Below, one piece after another: positions 48,318 to 60,660 of a stretch of 64,000 nt of DNA. The stretch covers positions 267,410 through 331,409 of the forward strand of contig QKWP01000054.1 of the NCBI GenBank assembly GCA_003550325.1. Reading direction: 5' to 3'. How positions within the stretch are numbered: the first letter of the stretch is position 1; every line of letters begins with the position of its first letter. The notes under the pieces were generated by a model that ran no database searches, was not told the DNA's origin, and saw nothing but the letters and a program-made list of their open reading frames with translations. This DNA comes from Gigaspora rosea. Lineage: Eukaryota > Glomeromycota > Glomeromycetes > Diversisporales > Gigasporaceae. The position numbers and the translations under genes were made by a program.

Positions 48318-48797
48318 ACGGGGACCTATTATAAAGATTTCCCGGTCCTAATGAGTCGGCACGGGATTTGGCACGGGTAATGAACGTAAATTCACGTGCC
48401 ACCGCGATAACGATGTGGATTAACCATTAAAACATAAATTTACATAATCAATATAAGATGAACAAGCTAACTGCATATGAAGCAAAATTTTGTAAGGAAT
48501 TTTTTTTTAAGACCTTCATCAGTGAAATCATGAGATATCGCTCTTTTTTTAAAAAAAATCCTTTACTGATCTTTCGCTCTCCACAAAATGAGCCAACACG
48601 TGTGTGTATGTGTGTGTGTGACGTATACATACGCGTTATCTGAATATGCCATTTCATATGACGTGATTTTACGTGCCACCCTTTGCCGTAATGTCCGTGC
48701 CATTCCGTAAAACGTTCCTATGTGTGCCACAATATTCGTGCCATTTCGAGCATTCCCGATACCAACCCGTACCACAACTTTTCTTATAGGGAAATAA
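48318..48797. mobile_element. Harbinger-like family G, partial or diverged copy
   Basis: It shares with 49079-50222 the run ggcacgggatttggcacgg near the left, atttcgagcattcccgat/accaacccgtaccac near the right, and the right end cttatagggaaata. ATGACG lies on both sides. It sits in the inverted copy of the kinase segment, splitting a family A hAT fragment. A TG/CA run tgtgtatgtgtgtgtgtgac lies at 48601-48620. Confidence 0.55.
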
Positions 48798-49078
48798 TAT
48801 GACGAAATATATTTAGACGCTCAAATTTCTAAATATATGATTAAGTAGCATATTTCGGCCAACAATATGTTAGACAAAACTATTTTTGAAAAAATTACGA
48901 AAGTAAAAAACTCTCGCGAAGCCCAACACTTTCAGTGAAGCCTAAACCTCTACTAAAATTCCCATAAAAGATGAAATTCCTGATAAAATTTGAAGCTCAT
49001 ATTGAAAGACGAAACCGCTAGTAAAAGACAAACTCCTAGAGGTGGTGTCCCAATTTTTGTGAAGTTATTATGTTTTAA

Positions 49079-50222
49079 CCCTATAAGAAAATGTAACGGT
49101 AAAGTACAGGTTTGCGGCGGAATGGCACAGGTTTTGGTGGCACGGATTAAACACGGATTTTGTATGTAAGAGGCTTGGATTGGCCCGGATTGTTGGCCCA
49201 TGGTGGACCATATACCGTACTAATTGGACCGTTAATGACTCGGGTTTTGTAACACTTTACTAGTCCAAATGGCACGAGTTTTGGCACGGATAATTAACAT
49301 GCTATACCACTGTGATAAAAAAAATACATACAAGTTGTTTACATAAATTTATATCAACAATCAATATATATTGATCTTTCGCTCTTCGTGAAACGAGCCA
49401 AACCGTACAACCTTTGACACGTATCATTCCGTGAAATGAATGTAGCCATGGCAAAAAACGTTCTGTCACATAAACAATAAAAATCTTTAAATTTATTTAG
49501 GTTAGGGTTAGTGTATGTCAGGTATTCATTAGTGTTGTACATAGTAAAAATCGATCAAGGAATATTTTTTGTTAGTGCGCAGAAGGTTGTTTCTTATGAA
49601 GCTTGTCGAGAAATAAACGATTCTTCTAATTTTCTTGAGAACGAACGTGTTTGAATTTTCCTGATCGTGTTACGTTACATCAAATTGGAAATCGTTTTGG
49701 CTAATTTTACTGCAGATGTCACATAACCAGAACTTTTTTTACTTTTTTTGCCATATTCAATGAATGAGCCATTACGTTTGACGTGACATAACGTGCCACC
49801 TCCCGTCGTAATTTCTGTACCACTTTTACCTTACTGTGCCATTCCTGCAACGTGCCTGTACGTATCACTCCGACCGTGCCATTTCGTGTATTCCCGACTA
49901 GTGATTTAAGCCACATGGTTTTAGCCGGCTGGCTTGGCCAGCCGACTAAATCATCGGCTAAGCTAACAGCTAACCATTGGCCTGCATTCGGAATATTTCG
50001 GGATATTTGGCCCGTACTTCTGTACTTTATGTCCATTTATTTTCCTTTTCGGAATTTATTTGATTCTTATAATAGTTAGCTTTTAGCCGCATTAGCCAGC
50101 CGATCACATTACATCGGCTGGTTTAGCCGGCTAAGCCGGCTTAGCTGCGGCTGCATTAACCGGCTTAAATCACTATTCCCGACACCAACCCGTGCCATAC
50201 CCGGACCACTTTTTTTATAGGG
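49079..50222. mobile_element. PIF/Harbinger-like element in the duplicated segment
   Basis: The ends CCCTATAAGAAAA and, inverted, ttttttttatagggt are bounded by TAA (49076-49078 and 50223-50225). Comparison with the first kinase copy shows the intact site: tatgttttaataatcc near 24150, read in reverse. A 3-bp TAA duplication is characteristic of PIF/Harbinger. No transposase frame is seen. It contains many ggcacg-type words and a nested hAT MITE (49899-50175). Confidence 0.8.
49899..50175. mobile_element. hAT MITE nested in the Harbinger-like element
   Basis: The ends TAGTGATTTAAGCC and ggcttaaatcacta carry a perfect 8-bp duplication TTCCCGAC (49891-49898 and 50176-50183). The interior is full of gccggctaagc-type words in both orientations, making several overlapping stems. 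Confidence 0.9.
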
Positions 50223-50225
50223 TAA

Positions 50226-50682
50226 TAATCCTTGATCATGAATATACAGTAAAATACTGTAAATTAAACCTATTTCTTAAATAAACTTTACAGCGATAAA
50301 ATAATCAAGGAATTAAAATTTATTCGCACATTGTAAATTTTTTTTTTAAAGCTAATTATTATAGTTCTCATCCCGAAGACTTCGTCAACAATACTCAATG
50401 CTTCAAAGTTCATTTTCCACAACTTTTACTTAATGTTGATTTAGATTTTGGTCTAAAATTTTCATAATATTCCATGCCATTAAAATTAACAAAAGATCAA
50501 TATCCTCGATATTAAGCCATAAATGTATCAGAATTCGTTAAAGTAAAAAAGGAAAGAGCATTTTGTTCAAAATGTAAAACATTTATTGCAAGCATATTTT
50601 AGAATTGTAAAATTTTAGAAAAAGATTGATAAAAGCTTAAAAGATGCACATAATATTCATAACAGCTTAATTGTGATTGATA
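50226..50682 (-). other. 3' flank of the kinase pseudogene
   Basis: The counterpart of 23694-24160 in inverted orientation. No gene. Confidence 0.65.
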
Positions 50683-50959
50683 TTAATTTTCGCTAGTCCA
50701 TTTAGTTAGAACTTTTTCAAGCTCTTCAATTTTTAAAGGTTTTCCGAGAAAATCGTTTATCTCTAACTCGATACATTTAATTTGCATTTCCTCAGTTAAT
50801 AAATTCGTTAGAATAATAATCGGTATGTTTGAAATTGGTGGTCTCATTGCTCTAATCGCTCGTGAAACATCAAAACCTGACATTATTGGCTAAAGTAACA
50901 ATAAATTAATTGTGACGTAAATACAGTATTTCACCTTAGCAATACCGGTAAATACAAAT

Positions 50960-51170
50960 TTATTGCACGGGTCTTATGTGACAACCCGTGCTTTTTTCAT
51001 TTACTTATTGGCACGGGATTGTTACGTCAGAACCGTGCAATAAAATAGTTATTATATGGGTGTTGAATAACCCGTTACACACACGGGTTCATATTTAAAT
51101 CCCGTGCCTTCGGCACGGAATATGAACCCGTGTGTACTGGGTTATTCACTACAACCCATACAATAACTAT
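50960..51170. mobile_element. Double hairpin in intron 19 of the kinase pseudogene
   Basis: 50960-51043 is one stem (tattgcacgggt paired with aaccgtgcaata) and 51045-51170 another, longer one (atagttattatatggg paired with cccatacaataactat, tip cccgtgccttcggcacgg). The corresponding intron of the intact gene (23406-23486) is only 81 nt and lacks it, so this is an insertion after the duplication. Confidence 0.75.
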
Positions 51171-54100
51171 AAAGAATTAAACAATTAAGCTTACTAAGTT
51201 ACATTCTAATAAAATTAGTGAAATTCTGCAAGAATCTACTTGCTCCATATCTAAATTGGATGAACTTGAATATGCATTATTTAATAGGTTTAGTTCAGAA
51301 TCAATCAATCTGACTGCTTCTTGACCACTTGTTGTGGAGACCGTTGAATAACCAAGTTTTGAGACTTGTTGCAATGTATTCTAAAATTAAATTTAATTAT
51401 AGAATTGATAACTAATGAACTTGAATAGTTAAATTAATTTACCTCAAGACTAATAGAATCATTATCCTACAAATAATATTAATCATAAAGACTTTTGGCG
51501 TTATTATAGTAAATAAGATCACTATTAACAAATAAAATGAAAAGTCATACCACACATAAAATACATTTTCCGTTAAAATCTTTACCAGAAGTACATTTTC
51601 TCTTAAAATCTTTTCCAATTGTATATTCGCATATATCTTGACTCTTATTTCCAATCTTACGAAATTTAATCCCTTACTCGCTTTAGAATATTTTCATTGA
51701 TGTGCATGCTCATATTATTTTCATAAGTAGCATCATTTTTTTCCATATGCATAAATTGATTGATTAATTTTTTCCATGTAATTGGAGTATAAATAATGAA
51801 AGTTGATCCTCCAACTTTTCCAATTAATCTCTTTGCTAATTCATTTCCTTCATTACCTGGAAATGCTATAAAGATTATTACTAAATTATTACCATTCATT
51901 TCTAATCCTCTTAACTCTAATGCTGCTTTCACAACTTCTTCATTATTTTCGTTAAGACCAATAAATGCTATATCATAAGCAGGTTTATCATGTGATTCTT
52001 TATATGCCTTTGCTGCTCTAATAGCCTTGTCAAAAGTATCGAATGCATCAACTTTTTTAACATTTTTGAGATAGTTTAATATTACTTTTCTCATCATTTC
52101 GACTGGATGAATAATTAATATTCGTTTTTGCCTTATAGCATGAGGTAATATGTAAATTAAATTTTCATTAAATTGCATACTTAATAACTGAGTTTTAAAT
52201 TTTGAAATCGTAATCGTAGAAGATATTCCATGTAAACCAAAATTTACTTCCTTTTCCCAACTGACTTTCTGCATTAATTTCTCCTCCATTAATTTCTATT
52301 AGGCTTTTACATATTGAGAGACCAAGTCCTGTACCATCTTGTTTCCTAGTTAACGACATATCACCTCGTGAAAAGCTTTTCCAAGCATGTTTTATATATT
52401 CAGGATCCATGCTATGATTATTATTATTAAATTTAATGATACACGTGCTAAAATATAAATCATACACAGTTATAAGAGCTTACCCAATGCCTGTGTCACA
52501 TAATTCAATTAGCAGGACACCTTTTTTTGTTATTTGACTGTTAGTCGGATTCATATTGTTTTCATCAATGACTTCGCGCGTTAGCATTGAAATTGTCAGT
52601 ATTATTTCACATTGTTCAGTAAATTTAATTCTAAGAAATTAGAATGAATTTTTATGAATACAGTAGGTTATGAAATAAAAATAAACCGAAAGTTATTATA
52701 TAAATATAATTACGAATTTGATAATAAATGGAATAGAACTTGTTTCAGCCTAGTTAATATGCAAAAAATAAGTAATGAATTCTATTTTTTCTTTCTAATA
52801 GTATAAATCAAATTAGTTTAATTACCTTTCAGGATCACTCTTAACATATCTCGGTAACTTATCTACATCGCAATTTATAATTAGCTCAATTTTTTTAGAC
52901 CCAGCCTTGTCTCCAAACATTTCAATTGTATCATCAAATAGTTAATAAATCAAATGTTCTGTTTACTAGAGTTATCTTATGCGCCTCTAATTTTGCTGCG
53001 TCAAGAATATTATTTATTATAGATAACGCATCATCCGAGGCACGTGCCATGATATTAATCATGTCCCTTTGATCAACAGTCAAGTTAGTACCCTCAAAGG
53101 AAGAAAGTATGCCTACTATCGCTCCTAATGGTGTTCGTAATTCTGTGAAATTAAGATCTATTAGTATAATAAAAATTTAGGTTTAAAGCATGAAATAAAA
53201 ATAATATACCATGCGAAGTATTTGCCAATATTTGACCCTTTGCATTATTAGCAATTTCAGCAGCTTGTATCTGAATTTCTAATGTGTTATTTTGCTCTAA
53301 CAAGCTTCCATAGGTTATTGCTAAGCTTATTTGATTTGATATTTGTTGTAAAAACTCTATTTCAGGATCGAGCCATATAGAATTTGAAGGTCTATATATT
53401 TTTATCCATCCCCAAAAACCATTACTTAACCATATTTTTACAGATAATATAGATACATTTTTACGAACATCATCGCAATACACGTCCAAAGAAATAGCTA
53501 TTCCAGAATTGTTGTTTAAAAATTCTTGTGAATTTGTAAAAATTTGCGAATCACTCCTATCAGTATCGCTAATTTCCACGAAAGGATTAGATGAGTCTTC
53601 AAATAATGCAAGTATTTTGTTATTCTTAAATTCATCTTGTTCATTTGAAATAATAATTATTCTTTCACATGGTATTCTATGAAAAATTTCCTCTGCAATA
53701 TAATGTAATGTTTCCTTTATGCTTGAACTGGAAAAAAGTTCGGTCGATATTGAAAGTAATAATTGATTTATTTCTTCTTGCTTACATTGTTGCAATATTA
53801 TCTTGCGACGAAGAAGTGAAATCTCAATATTGGCACGAATACGGATAATTAGTTCTTGAGCAGAAAATGGTTTTATTAAATAATCAACTGCTCCTTTATC
53901 CAGACCTAATATTAAATTCATTAAATATATATAAATATTGATAAATAAAATAAATAGTCTATCGATAGTTAAAATTACCTTTAATTTTAGAGTCTTCATC
54001 AGCTTTTGCGGATAATAATATTACAGGAATTAGCTGAGTTTTTGTATTAGATCTTAACGCATCTAATAACTCGTATCCATTCATATTTGGCAGCATGACA

Positions 54101-55934
54101 TCTATTATACATTATACCAGTATAATTAAACGATTATTTTGAGTTATATATCGAATCAAAAGATTGTAATTATATTATTATTTACCATTGAGAATTAAAT
54201 CAGGCAATTTTTCAGGCTTTTTTAAAATCTTTATAGCATCTCTGCCATCATGAGCATTAATGATATCATATTCTTTTAACAGAATCGATAAATAGTTTCT
54301 GAAAACATGGATAATGATAAGAAATAATTTATAGACATCTATTTATTCGAGTAAAGAAATTATTACCTCATGTCATTATTATCATCAACGATTAATATTT
54401 GATGTTTCTTTCTAGCGGCAAGATTATCCGTGGAGGAATATGAAAACTCTTTTGTGGAAACTTTACCAACACTCCAATCATCATCAACTGACAATTGATC
54501 CCTATCAAATTGAGCTTCAGACATATTATTATTCGTCCATTGAGAACATTCTTCTAAATAAAGCTGTCGATTGATGCATAATGTCCGATCATTATTTATC
54601 GGGTTTTCAACGTTATTAAAGCGTATTTAATTGGTTGGTAAGTGTTTACATCCTATTGGAAACCAACATTTAAACGTCGTTCCTTTATTTACTACAGAAG
54701 TAACAGTGATATCTCCTCCATGGCGTGAAATAAGTTGTTTAACGAGAGCAAGTCCTATTCCGGTACCTTCATGGCTACGTGAACTTTGGGATTCTATACG
54801 ATAAAAGCTCGAATATATTTGGGAAAGCGACTTCTGGTATTCCAACTCCTGAATTAAAAAGTCAATTGAAAATCGATATGGTAATATTGTACATAAATTC
54901 CAATAATAAATCCAAATCACAGGGTTAATATTTATAAAAGTTATCATTGTTAAGTAATTATCTACAGTAGAATAAGCTTAGTAAGGAATATTATTAACCT
55001 GTATCTGTTACTTCAAGAACTATCATCTTTTTCTTATATTTGTAGTCATGATATAATCGAATGGTGATACTTCCATTCCATGTATGTTTTAGTGCATTTG
55101 AACCTATAACAAATAAAATTCTTAGTATCATCTCTATACATTTCAATGAATGGACTTAATGGAAAAAAATTTTTAGCACACATTTTTATAAGATTCTTAC
55201 AAAGATTAAATACAATTGTTTCATACATATCGTGATCTAAATAAATCTTATCACTCATAGAATGATTAAATTCGCTTGAATGTGGAATATCGGTAATGAA
55301 GTCTAAGCTTAATGTTTTAGCCATATTTTTAAAGCCTGAAACCAACTCTTGAGTAAATTCAGCTATGCCAGTTTCAATATAATTTGCTTCTAATTGATTA
55401 GCTTCTATATTTGAAAACTATACAAAAGGTGAATTATCATTACTAGAGTAATTCAGGAACTAAGGGTATATATGACTTACCTGTAATAAAGTATTAATAA
55501 GTTTAAGCAATCGACGAGAATTACGTCGTATAATTTGAAGATGTGACATTATTTGTGCCTCCTGTGAACTTGCACTAATTACTTCTTTAAGTGGTGAAAG
55601 CATTAAGGTTAATGGAGCTTACATAATAATAATAAACAAATGAATAAGTATATAAATAAAAAATGGCTAAGTTGTTTTGGATAGTACATTTTTAAAATAA
55701 CATTTTATGACAGATAAATACTTTTTAACTCGTTGCTAATGCCCTGAAAAAACATGATCTTTTGGTAGTTTAAATCGGCTAATATCTTAGACCGCACCCT
55801 TTCTTCTTCTATTGACTTCCCATGTAGCAAAAATGTAGTCATCTGATTTGCGACCAGCTGACAGATCATAATGTTTTCGAAAGTTCTCTAATAAAGCATT
55901 ATAAATTAAATGATAAGAATGAAAGCGTTCACAT

Positions 55935-57070
55935 CAAACATGGCGTCGAAACGAAACCTACCCGAAACTAGTTTCGGAAGGGTTCTAATCCGAAACTAGT
56001 TTCGGATTTTTTAAAAAATATCGAAACTCCGAAACCCGAAACCCGAAACCCGAAACCCCGAAACTATAATCCGAAACCCAAATCTATAATCCGAAACTCA
56101 AAATATAATATTGAAGTCTTTACAATTTATTATAAAGTTGATTTATTTTTAATGAACCCAAAATGTAAAATTATTTTTGAATAAATTTTAACATTATATA
56201 GATCATTTTTTTAATTATGTTTTTTTCACTGCCTCGGTTTGTTCGGGTTTTTTTAAAGCTGGTCAACTTTATTTTTAATATCATACCGTTATTACAACTG
56301 ATTTCAAAATTCCAGGGCGATAGAAAAAATTGCCAATGATGAATCGATAAGTATTTGATGACTTTTGATACCAACAATTTATTTAATTCTGCGGTAACTT
56401 ATTAATTCTATCATTAGTAGATATGGACTTACTAATTATTTATTATTACTTGATATTGTATCTAGTTTTTACGTAGTAAGTAAAAAAACTGATGCTTGCA
56501 AAAGCAATCTTGATTGTCAGAATATAAACTCCGGAATTACACCTTTCATGTTATACTTGTGAATCATAACAACAAAAAGGACTGCACGCATGCATTCCGG
56601 CTCAAATAGCGTTGGATATTCAAATTTTATTGTATTCTTTAAGGAGATATATAACATACATCAATGCGATTAATGTATATTGAAGAGAAAATAGCATACA
56701 TCAGCGCATTTGAAAGAGATATATAATACATTAATGCAATAAATGTATATGGAAGTTTGGGTATTTTTGGTGTTCAGAGGTTTCGGGTGTCGGGTGAGGT
56801 TTCGAGTTTCGGATAAGGCTTCGGAAGTTATAATCCGAGGCCTGAAACTTTCGGATTTGGCACAAAAGGGTTTCGGCGCCAACTTTGGAGAGAATAATCA
56901 TATAAATTATTGATGTTTTGGCAGTTTCGGGGTTTCGGTTGAGGTTTCGGGTTTCGGGCGAGGTTTCGGGTTTCGGTTGAGGTTTCGAGTTTCGGATAAG
57001 GTTTCGGAAGCTATAATCCGAAACCCGAAACTTTCGGAATCTCCAAAACAAGGTTTCGGTGCCATCTCTG
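55935..57070 (-). mobile_element. hAT-like element in intron 5 of the kinase pseudogene
   Basis: 1136 bp between two perfect copies of GTTCACAT (55927-55934, 57071-57078). The ends read CAGAGATGGCACCGAAACC and, from the other side, CAAACATGGCGTCGAAACG, close to the hAT end consensus CAGRGATG. Both subterminal zones are arrays of cgaaacccgaaac/gggtttcggg (about 55960-56105 and 56760-57060). The intact gene has a 48-nt intron here, so the empty site is known. The short open frames in the arrays are not genes. No transposase. Confidence 0.9.
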
Positions 57071-58362
57071 GTTCACATACTTGTAAAAATTCCATATATT
57101 GCTCATCAAGTGCGCGCAACCGATTAATGCCGCAAATCAGTACAGCTGATAAAGTTTGATCACCGCCAAGTGGAATTTTTGTTAATAAGAGTACAGCCTG
57201 AGAGCCGTCTTTTAAAATAACCTTCACATGAAGACCTTTCTTTATTAGAAGGTATATTGGCCAATATTCGCATTTTAAAAAAGAATGTATTGTTGTTTCT
57301 CGGTTTACTTCTATATATGTTTCATGATTCTTATCGGCTTCTTTAGATAAATCAATTATTTCGCAAGTTTCTGGAAAATAATCGGGAAAATACCTTTCTT
57401 TCTTATTTTCCTCATCAAAGGTCGTTGCAGTCAGGCGAGCAATCAGAGATTCAGAACCAGCCTTTAATTTATGTTCGACAAAATAAATTAATGCATAAGG
57501 AATATCTGCATTGTTATCTCTTAATACTTTTGTTATAATGTTGCAAGCACTATCCAATGACTTAATCTCTTCAAGAAATATTGTGTATACGCAAACGCGT
57601 TAATAAATAAAGTCCACAGTCATTTTACTCAATTTTTTTTTTTTTTGTACTAACCAGAAGTCCAACGTCCAAACTCGCTAAGTGTTTTAAATCTTCGAAC
57701 ACTCAAAACCTTCTGAGTAATCTCTTGTACCAGACTAATTATTCCATGGACTGAGCCATCCGATTTGAAAATCGGACTCATTGAATAGTCAACGTATACT
57801 TCTTCTTTGTATCCACGGCGTTGTGCTTCATAATAATGCTCTTTTTTAAATACGCCTTTGCCTGTTGTCATTACACTACATATTTAAGAGAAATTTAGAT
57901 ATTAAAATGAATTTTCTTTAAATTACTGTGACAGTTGAGGCTAAAAGTTTAAGGGTCTCATTTAAATATGTAAAACCTATCTGCTATTGAAAACCCATTT
58001 ATACTCTTTTTAACAATTCTACCCTAAATCTAACCAAAGTGCTATACTTTAAATTTAATCTTAAAAGTAGGTTCAAATTACATCTTCAGCTGTCACAATT
58101 ATTGCTCAACCTACGTTTTAAGTTGTGAAAGATGATAATCAGTCGTGTTTACTTCATTAACTGATTTTCCTAGTTCTATTTATCATTAAAAAAAATGGTA
58201 AGTTGACTAAGCTTATTATAAATATGAGATATGAAATGATATAATTAACCGAATGAATTCTCCGATAATTATCGAAATGCTATACAAATGAACAGAATAA
58301 GCGCTTTAAAGTTAACTAAATTTATAAGCCATTGAATTATAGATTATTTACCTTTATTAAAT

Positions 58363-58588
58363 GTCGCGGATGATCGTGAAATCGGATGATGGTGAAATTT
58401 GGGGGTCTCAATTTGAAAATATAAACCCTACCAAAATCCAACTATACTCTTTTATTAATAACCCTAACCCTAAATCCTAATTCAACTATAAAAAAAAATT
58501 TAACAAAAAAGGCCCTAAAAATTTTTAAAAATCGTACATAAAATAGATTCAAATTTCACCATCATCCAATTTCATGATCATCCGTGAC
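58363..58588. mobile_element. MITE inserted in exon 2 of the kinase pseudogene
   Basis: The ends GTCGCGGATGATCGTGAAAT and atttcatgatcatccgtgac are flanked by ATTAAAT on both sides. Exon 2 is 306 nt here and 73 nt in the intact gene. The difference of 233 is exactly 226 plus a 7-bp duplication. The core has ccctaaccctaaa (telomere-like) and resembles intron 3 of both kinase copies. It brings stop codons, so it disrupts the exon. Confidence 0.9.
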
Positions 58589-58864
58589 ATTAAATAATAT
58601 AATTAAATCAGGGCCGAGATAAAGACAGATGGGATATGCAGATTGGAGGCACAAATTCTAATATTGATATATTGACACGCGATTTTTATAAATTTTGTTA
58701 AGTACATCAAATTATTTTCAAAAAAAAAAAAACCACACACAACTACAAATTACCAGTGCATTTTTCATTATGGGCTCCCATGAGTCTATAGGGCCAAGAG
58801 AAGTCGTTGACCAATCGTAATTATAGATAATGGTGGATTTCTCATTTTCGGTATACGTAATCAT

Positions 58865-59450
58865 GGTAGATCAAAGGTAAAGACATATGAATTAGAAATG
58901 AATGAAAAAACTGTCGAGGAAAATAATAGGTCAATGATCATGAGAAGACTGTTGCACGGCTAGTTTATTATATTAAAACAATTAAAATTTTTTTCATACA
59001 TGCTAATTAGAGAACGACTATCGTAAATTTTTTTGATCTAGTTATGTTTTAGTAAAATGAATAACTTCAGCATTTAGGTTCTTTAGATATCAGTATTCTG
59101 GGATTTTTTTTTTCTTTTTGTATGTTCATAATCAAAATAAATCTATGTACATACGTAAGTACGTACGTGCGTACGTATTGTATTCTACAAAGTAATTAAA
59201 TTTTCATTTGTGAATATCCGCATTTATATGTCGTTCAAGCAATACGTTTAAGATTATGCCTTACACAGGTATGTGCTTAGTAATATTTGTAACGGTTTAT
59301 TGCTCAATCAATTTAGTTAGTTATTAATTGATTACATCAAGAAGTACGTTTTTACATAAAGCAGTGTAGCAATATTACATAAATTTTATTTAATAGTGTA
59401 TAAATCCTATGTAGACTTACATCGTTATAATTTATACATAAATATAAGTA
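58865..59450 (-). promoter_or_regulatory. 5' flank of the kinase pseudogene
   Basis: The counterpart of 16550-17060, still alignable by eye despite indels; an acgtacgt-rich stretch (about 59150-59180) is longer than in copy 1. Nothing indicates whether it is active. Confidence 0.6.
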
Positions 59451-60125
59451 TAAATAATATTTATTTAACAAGTATATACATATCTAAATTTAAAAAATGT
59501 CAAGTAGCCAAATAAGTAAAATGTTAGAATGAAAATAAAAGTTATAATTAGATTTTGGGTTAGAATTAAAGTTGGAGTTAGGTAAAATTACGAGAGCATT
59601 TTTTAACGCTCTAGAATAACGTGAAATGTCAATTTGCCAAATTTGTATTTATTGATTGATTATCTAAGATTATCTAATACTTACTTACTATCTATTTTGA
59701 ATTTCGAATGTTTCACGGGCATTTGTTCGTGCTCTTGAGAATGTTCTTAACCTTTTTTTTTAACGCCCTTAAAACAACTTGTGAGGCTGTGGCCATTGTC
59801 GGCATATGTCATTACATTGTTTGCATATGATCTTTCGCCTTCAATCAGTTTCCTTTTGCGGATCGATGACCCCCGCTGGTTTCTATGACGCGGGTGTGTG
59901 ACACCCGTTTTCCGATCACGTGATCTGCTATCACTCCACAAAAAATCTTTACGTACGTTGTGAAAGTGTTAATTATGTGGTTAGGGATGGGTTCGGTCGG
60001 TCATGGTCTGTCATCTGGTTAACCGCTCAGACTGCAATCGGTCAAATAACTGGTCATAGCAGATAAATTATTTACAGCCTGCCAAAACACAGTGGTTTGC
60101 ATCACATGATCAATAAAATTATTGT
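59451..60125. other. Repeat fragment and intergenic DNA
   Basis: 59470-59640 matches 14425-14590 in reverse. 59745-59960 is GC-richer with a small stem (cgggtgtgtgacacccg at about 59892) and no recognised gene. Confidence 0.5.
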
Positions 60126-60127
60126 TC

Positions 60128-60660
60128 ATAATACCCTGCCTTACTATTTGTTGTTCATGCCTATCTTCATTATAATTTCCCACTAGATCATAGCATGACC
60201 GGGAATCTTCCATGGGAAGATTCCCGGTCACAAATAATCACGCGAAAATTATAATGAAGGTCAGAGACCCGTAAACGTAAAAATTGTTTGTGCCATACGA
60301 AATCTTTATTTGCGTTATTGCAAAAATTTGTATTAATTTGCAATAATAAATTAACTTTGTATTAATTTGTGATTTTTTCGGAAATCATCAAAAATTTATC
60401 CAAAATTTTGGTTTGACCTTTCTAGAATTTTTATGTTCATTCATTTTCTCTTTCGGAAATTTTCGGAATCTTAATTCTGCATACTATCCGACACCAGTAG
60501 CCAATCAAATTTATAGAATGTCACGTGAATTTACTCTTAGAAATTTGGTTTAATTTGCATAATCAATATAAATTTGCATTAATTTGCATTAATTTATATA
60601 CAAAGTTTTACGGGTCTCTGATGAAGGTAGGCATGAACAACGTAAGTCAGGGTATTACTC
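60128..60660. repeat. Foldback interrupted by a hAT MITE
   Basis: The palindrome turns at gggaatcttccatgggaagattccc (near 60215). Its left arm (ccctgccttac, ttgttgttcatgcctatcttcat) reappears inverted on the right (atgaaggtaggcatgaacaa, cagggtatt), but only beyond the element at 60262-60620, which was inserted into the right arm. Confidence 0.75.
60262..60620. mobile_element. hAT MITE, CAGAGACCCGTAAA ends
   Basis: The ends CAGAGACCCGTAAA and tttacgggtctctg carry a perfect 8-bp duplication ATGAAGGT (60254-60261 and 60621-60628). The interior repeats aatttgcattaatttgcat-like words. 359 bp, non-coding. Confidence 0.88.

Larger units (their letters stand above)
50683..58864 (-). pseudogene. Inverted, decayed copy of the dual hybrid histidine kinase
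   Basis: All 20 exons of the gene at 17061 can be found in order, e.g. exon 1 58754-58864, exon 2 58352-58657, exon 5 ending 57081, exon 6 starting 55887, last exon 50683-50889. Damage seen: the original start is out of frame, though an ATG at 58864 restores a PAS start (MITYTENEKST). Exon 2 is split by a 226-bp MITE. The first H box reads ISNELK, with Asn (codon 55732-55734) for His. Exon 10 has a 2-nt loss before FYRIES and a CAA-to-TAA change after HLPTN. Exon 14 has a 2-nt loss. Exon 17 has an 11-nt loss after FTWN and a later stop. The GAF-like exon 13 is open, with roughly a dozen changes in about 230 residues. REC2 keeps LLECNL and the final Lys. It could still be transcribed, but no full kinase can be made. 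Confidence 0.88.
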
